Positions 59,501 to 64,000 of a stretch of 64,000 nucleotides of DNA are shown piece after piece. Below the pieces are notes generated by a model that was not told the DNA's origin, did no database searches, and saw only the letters and a program-made list of their open reading frames with translations. A program made the position numbers and the translations under genes. Numbering within the stretch: the first letter of the stretch is position 1; every line of letters begins with the position of its first letter. Origin of the DNA: Epiperipatus broadwayi (lineage: Eukaryota > Onychophora > Udeonychophora > Euonychophora > Peripatidae); contig JAQFVV010006203.1 in assembly GCA_028023455.1 (NCBI GenBank), positions 7,038,821-7,102,820 of the forward strand, read 5' to 3'.

Positions 59501-61058
59501 GGTACATTATACAACCACTGAGAAAGAGGCGTTGGCCATTGTTTGGGCCTTTCAGAAGTTTCGAACACTGTTACTGGGCTCGGAGGTCACCGTGGTTACT
59601 GACCACAAGAGTCTGGAATTTATCAACCATAGCTACCTCACAAATAGCAGATTAGTACGGTGGAGCCTGTACCTCCAAGAATACAACTATACGGTGAGGT
59701 ATTGTAAAGGGTCTGACAATGTAGTAGCTGATACTCTGAGTCGCAATCCGGTGGACAATCAATCCCATCATCTGAGTACTGAGAATTTGTACATAGCAAG
59801 CATAGGGTTAAGAACGGATGAGGGTCTTGAAAGCGATTTGAGGCGCCTGGAGTACTTTCAGAGAGAAGACCGCCAACTCCAGCCAGTCATTGACCAATTG
59901 GAAGGTAAAGAAGCCAAACTGAGTGGGGGTTGGGTCAAGCGGACTATTCAAAATTTTAGATTGGAACAAGGTGTGCTACAATACAGATTGAAGGAAAATC
60001 CAGCAGAATGGAGGGCAGTCATCCCGTGGCACTTGAGGACTGCCGTGGTGGCACACATGCACCGCAGGTCGGGCCACTATGGGATAATGAAGACTGAAGG
60101 ATGGATCAGAAGGTGGTTTTACTGGCCAGGCATGCGTGGCAAAGTTGCAGCGGTCATTGGGCAGTGCGAAATTTGCCAGAGAGTTAAGCCCGCAAATAAG
60201 AAATATGCAGCTCCGATGTTGTCCATGATTCCCAGAGGACCTAAGGAAATCGTTGCAGTGGATTATTATGGCCCACTGCCGGCCTTTAATAAAAAGAAAT
60301 ACCTCCTGGTTGTTTATGATTTGTTCTCTAAACTGGTGTCTGCATATCCCATCACACAAGCCAACACGCGGAATACGATACGTGTCCTGGAAAAGGAGCA
60401 TATTCCATCAGTGGGAAAACCTCGAACCATCCTATCGGATCATGGAACCCCATTCGTTTCGAGGGAGTGGGTGAAATGGACTGAACGGTTGAAGATCGGT
60501 CATGTGTTAACCTCGATCCGTAACCCTCAGTCAAATCCCTGCGAGAGAATGATGCGAGAATTAGGTAGGTTGTTCCGTACTTATGTCCAAACCGACCATA
60601 GAAGGTGGGTCAAACACCTGCCAGACATTTTAAATTATATGAATTGGGCTGTGAACGAATCTACTGGCTTCACTCCGATACATTTGCATTTTGGTAGACA
60701 CGCACCTGGGTTATTCCAGACTGATTTTCCAAGAGAAGAAACTCCCATTGATCTAGAAAAGGATAGGCAGCAGGCCTACCAGCTGATGGTTCACAGGAGC
60801 AGACAACGAAAGGAGAGTTTCAAGAGTTCATCACACTCCTTTAAGGTGGGGGACCAGGTAATGGTGAGGACGCCCCATGTAAGCGAACCTGGAAAGTTTA
60901 TTTGCAAAAAATTTTGCAATTTATATGAGGGCCCATTTACGATAGTAAAAGGTCTGGGAAAACATGCATTTTGGGTGGATACTGGGCAGGGAGTAAAAGG
61001 ATCATATAACGCCCGGTCACTCAAGCCCTTCGCAAACCCGGAGAGGGATAAAGGATAG
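59493..61058 (+). CDS. pol: Pol part 2: RNase H end and integrase
   Basis: Same polyprotein in the next frame. The frame opens at 59493 with GPEVHYTTTEKEALAIVWAF, the middle of RNase H, and has no ATG start; counted residues start at the TTG at 59532. RNase H: VVTDHKSL (Asp 24) and DNVVADTLSR. Integrase: zinc-binding H177-x4-H182-x29-C212-x2-C215. Catalytic core Asp 244 (VAVDYYGP), Asp 303 (ILSDHGTPF), Glu 338 (SNPCERMMREL), with 34 residues between the last two instead of the usual 35. A GPY/F-type module follows (YEGPFTIVKGLG, ~465-476). No chromodomain. Ends TAG at 61056, 66 bases before the 3' LTR. Apart from the frame change, no defect is seen. Confidence 0.92.
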   Translation, partial: GPEVHYTTTEKEALAIVWAFQKFRTLLLGSEVTVVTDHKSLEFINHSYLTNSRLVRWSLYLQEYNYTVRYCKGSDNVVADTLSRNPVDNQSHHLSTENLYIASIGLRTDEGLESDLRRLEYFQREDRQLQPVIDQLEGKEAKLSGGWVKRTIQNFRLEQGVLQYRLKENPAEWRAVIPWHLRTAVVAHMHRRSGHYGIMKTEGWIRRWFYWPGMRGKVAAVIGQCEICQRVKPANKKYAAPMLSMIPRGPKEIVAVDYYGPLPAFNKKKYLLVVYDLFSKLVSAYPITQANTRNTIRVLEKEHIPSVGKPRTILSDHGTPFVSREWVKWTERLKIGHVLTSIRNPQSNPCERMMRELGRLFRTYVQTDHRRWVKHLPDILNYMNWAVNESTGFTPIHLHFGRHAPGLFQTDFPREETPIDLEKDRQQAYQLMVHRSRQRKESFKSSSHSFKVGDQVMVRTPHVSEPGKFICKKFCNLYEGPFTIVKGLGKHAFWVDTGQGVKGSYNARSLKPFANPERDKG

Positions 61059-61112
61059 AAGAGTCGTTTAAGAAGCCGTTCAAATACACAGGAGGTATTT
61101 GAAGGCTATCGC

Positions 61113-61124
61113 ACCAGGGGGGTA
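61113..61124 (+). other. Polypurine tract
   Basis: ACCAGGGGGGTA directly before the 3' LTR, the expected place of plus-strand priming. Confidence 0.75.
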
Positions 61125-62690
61125 TGTAACAAACGGGGTTCGAATACGCGCGTATGTGATATATTACTAATTGCGAGTGGTAATGTTGAGCGACTATGTA
61201 TAAAAAAAAAATATATATATGTAAATGGTCATTCGAACCCTGTTACAAGGAGTGCGAAAGTTATGTATGTATGCATATGTAAATATAGTGTATGTGCGAG
61301 TGTACAGTATGCGTATGTATTATCGGTGATGGTTACTATCAATTATATATATAGAGCTGTATAAATTGTAATTGATTATTCGCATATATTTTATCCGTTA
61401 AGTTTTTTTTTAAAGTTTGAATAATATTGTCGGTGACACGTGTTTTCTTTTGTTAATTAATCTCTTGAACATATGAGGACAGAAATAGAAATGAATTAAT
61501 TGCTGTAGGCAGTTTAGTTAATAACTGGCGTCGGGAAGTCTGAAAACTGGTCAGGTGGGTATTTTTGAAGAACAATGGAAGAACTGGTCAGTGGCGTACG
61601 GATACACAGAGAGAATTTTGAAAAGTTAAAAGTGAAAACAAAAGAACTTTTTGTTGTGCTCGAAAGGAGATATAAAAAAAAAGAGAAAAAGAGACGCGGC
61701 TTGAACTACAGATTAGGAGGACGTGTAAAATTTTTCTTAAGAAGTTTTAATATTTTTTTTTACCCAAAATGTCGGGGTAATTCTATAGTGCGGGTTTCGT
61801 TAATCGGCCCCGTGGACACTTGCCGTGAAACTCACCTGAAGCGGACTTACGAATTGCGTTATTAAAATAAAGAAATTTTGTTTCATCAAAGAAATGGTGA
61901 TGAAAGATCTTTGAAAATTTGGACCTTTTCACAAAGCGAGTGAATCAACTACTCCACCTCTGGGATATGCTATTCGATATACCCTATTGGAACTATTTGC
62001 CATCCGTTATATCTACCAGACCAGTTTTTTTGGCAAGTTATAAATGCGGACTTGTCTTTGATCGCGTGAACTAAGGTAAAGTGACGTGGCACAAAATATG
62101 TGTTCAGTGAATGTATCTTAATAAAGAAACTAGTGTTACCTCAATATTAATTACTATATTAAGTCTCTTTTAAAATTAAATAAATAACATTATTAAATAA
62201 ACAGCTCTGATATATATATTTGCACTATTTTGATGCGTGTATGAATTATATATATGTGTGGATCAGAATAAATGGGCTGTGCGCTTGAATATTGATATGT
62301 TTATATGCGTGTATAAATGGGATTTATTGGTAATGGGTAGGGTCGTGAATAGAATAAATTTCCCGATAAGATCCGGGTTAGATTAATGGATTTTATCCAA
62401 GAAACTATCGCATATAATAGTAGACATGTAAGACGTAGTTAGGTTTTGTTTTAGCTTTGTTCTCTAGTTAGACTATCGTCCCCAAATCCTGAGATTGAGC
62501 TGGTTCAGTGCGCTACCATAAACAGATATACATACCAGAACCCTTATTTACGTTTTCGATGAGATAATTCTTATCTATGGGTAAGATTGGCGCGTGAGAT
62601 GGAATCAAACCATGCTCACAAATATCTTTATTCGAAGCTCCGGGTTAAAGCCTACAATGGCGGTTTATATTATATCGGTTGATATTATAA
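61125..62690 (+). repeat. 3' LTR of Ty3 element
   Basis: Copy of 55270-56836. Example differences: GCGTACGG for GCGTATGG, AATCGGCCCC for AATCAGCCCC, ACATTATTA for ACAACATTA. Ends TTGATATTATAA and is followed by the duplicated target site and the right part of the split foldback element. Confidence 0.95.
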
Positions 62691-63048
62691 TACTATAAGT
62701 GCTCAGATATATATTAAGATAGACAATCTTCATATTTTAATGGACAGGCTCCAATCTACTACACACTCCAACTCTTCAACCGTCCATCCAATTGAAAATC
62801 TGATGGTGGAATGCTCGAAGGCCACCCTGAGGCCGATAGCCTGTCCATTAAAGTATGAAGATTGTCTATCTTAATATATATCTGAGCACTTATAGTATAT
62901 ATGTGTGGGAGATGATAATCTGGACCAACTGATGATTGCTGGTTTAGCATGAAATACGTATATTGGTGATTGTTTATCTTTTCAGCATATATGTGCTTTA
63001 GTGTATCAGTGTTATTAGATAGAGTGGAGTGTGATGGGTCATTTGGAA

Positions 63049-63757
63049 GTCTGTGCTCATATATTCTATATTACATATATAGACACAGGTATATAATAAG
63101 TCCATGTTTCAGTTATTAAAGTTATCACTAATGGATTTTTTTCTTCCACTGCTTTTGAGGAAAAATAATAATACCCTTCCAAACCTTTACACCAAACTTC
63201 ATTCATAAATAAACTAATTAGGCATGTTATAATATTTATTTAAACAACTCAAAACATCGTTATATTATACTTGTTTTACATCGTATTTTTTTTTTTTTTG
63301 TAGTTGATATGTTGTTTCTATGTGTGTACTAGTCATTCTCAGTTTAGAAATACAGTAATTGAAAAAAAAAAGAAAAATTACACTGAACATATTGTAATGG
63401 TACAAAGAATTGGGGTGAACTTGGGGTGATGGGAAATCATCATCATCACTACTTAATACATCAAATTTTAAATATTTAAATGATTAGTGAGCATGGTAGA
63501 TCAGCAAGAAATAAACTAAATACAAGTTATAATAATAATCACCATTACAGAGAAGGATAATCATTCATCATCATGAATGATCAACAATAAAAATCAACAG
63601 TCACAATTGGATTTGAAAGTGATCCATTAACCCCTGCTAAATTTGGAGCAGATTATGTAAACAATATTTTGGATGCATAAACTTAAGTGCTTATCCATCA
63701 GAACACAATAATAAAAAAAATAATGCTGAAATATTTAATTAGACTGATTATCATCAA
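63049..63757. other. Unassigned AT-rich DNA
   Basis: CATCATCAT-type short repeats near 63440-63580. No gene recognised. Confidence 0.4.
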
Positions 63758-64000
63758 TGCTCTGGCTGAAAAATGTGTGTTGTATTGGATGGAAGAAAAA
63801 TTGCTTTTATATTTGGATGGTCTAAATATCTATGACCTGATGCATTGTCAGTACATAATAAAACTTTAAAATCTAGACTTTTTTTATTTCATATATGTGT
63901 CAATCTCTGATACAAAGCAAGTATTAAACCATTTAGTAAGTATTGTAGTTGTCATCCAAGCTTTGTATTAGTCATCCAATGTGTTGACAAATGTTTGAAA
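63758..64000 (-). pseudogene. Second Tigger transposase fragment (cut by window end)
   Basis: Closely matches 48873-49190 on the minus strand, starting abruptly at GGCTGAAAAATG on the plus strand. It covers the third and second catalytic blocks and sequence upstream of them. It lacks the 81-base duplication, so that change is private to the other copy. The 5' remainder lies beyond the window. Confidence 0.8.

Larger units (their letters stand above)
55270..62690 (+). mobile_element. Ty3/gypsy LTR retrotransposon, full length
   Basis: 7.4-kb element: 5' LTR, primer-binding site, gag, pro-RT-RNase H, integrase, polypurine tract, 3' LTR. The target site is duplicated as ATAC (possibly ATACT), judged from the intact opposite arm of the host repeat. 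The two LTRs differ by roughly 20 bases over ~1.57 kb by eye (a little over 1%), so insertion is recent. Gag and pol share one frame but are separated by a single TGA at 57917. A +1-type frame change near 59485-59495 splits RNase H. Unless those two sites are bypassed in translation, this copy is not autonomous. Confidence 0.95.
55121..63048. repeat. Foldback family F copy split by the Ty3 element
   Basis: 55121-55269 and 62691-63048 are the two parts of one family F element. The left end ATGACCCATCACACTCCACT pairs with AGTGGAGTGTGATGGGTCAT near 63026. The arms pair through CAATCACCAATATACGTATT and up to the insertion point. The sequence CATATATACTATAAGTGC reconstructs the uninterrupted site, because its complement is intact in the other arm (62881-62910). 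Confidence 0.9.

Noticed and set aside
59976-60401. 141-codon minus-strand frame
   Set aside because: Shadow of the integrase coding sequence.
1-64000. Host protein-coding exons
   Set aside because: I looked for domain-like stretches with plausible splice sites and found only transposon-derived ones. Short exons cannot be excluded without transcript data.

Overview
This window looks like animal nuclear DNA: very AT-rich, with no operons, ribosome-binding sites or long host ORFs. It is packed with metazoan mobile elements (RTE-type LINEs, Ty3/gypsy LTR elements, Merlin, pogo/Tigger, ZBED5-like hAT, tRNA-derived SINEs, foldback/MITE families). The mix suggests an invertebrate, perhaps a mollusc such as a coleoid cephalopod. 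That guess rests on general resemblance only and has low confidence. I found no exon of a single-copy host gene. Every coding-like stretch I can explain belongs to a transposable element, so the window reads as intergenic or intronic DNA built by nested insertions.

Layout. 1-15 kb: a large foldback palindrome (1-772), a second inverted repeat, tRNA-derived SINE remnants, several copies of a foldback/MITE family, a decayed ZBED5-like hAT transposase (10.29-12.05 kb) and the 3' part of an RTE LINE (14.15-14.64 kb). 15-24 kb: a possible solo LTR on the minus strand (15.08-16.98 kb), a short exact tandem duplication, a LINE C-terminal relic, and much unassigned AT-rich DNA. 24.2-31.4 kb: a complete, young LTR retrotransposon with near-identical LTRs of about 2.25 kb whose only sense gene is a 398-residue Gag. 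It has no protease, reverse transcriptase or integrase. 31.5-37 kb: a tRNA-only retroposon, a pair of small MITEs, a pogo-like relic with terminal inverted repeats, and a second LINE RT relic. 40.1-44.8 kb: an RTE LINE on the minus strand, split by a Merlin element (40877-42846) with clear TIRs and a perfect 8-bp target duplication. 47.7-50 kb: a Tigger pseudogene on the minus strand with internal duplications, followed by a 25-bp minisatellite. 51-55 kb: a decayed Ty3 RT piece, two more tRNA-only retroposons with target duplications, and further foldback copies. 55.3-62.7 kb: a young full-length Ty3/gypsy element inserted in a foldback element, with a readable pol but one in-frame stop between gag and pol and one frameshift in RNase H. 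63.8-64 kb: a second Tigger fragment running off the window.

The most interesting object is the gag-only LTR element. It has two LTRs, a primer-binding-like site, a polypurine-like tract, an open gag with an expanded charged coiled-coil, and nothing else coding in sense. Its Gag core is visibly related to that of the autonomous element 30 kb away, although their LTRs differ. A non-autonomous element mobilised in trans is the natural reading, but this is an inference from one copy.
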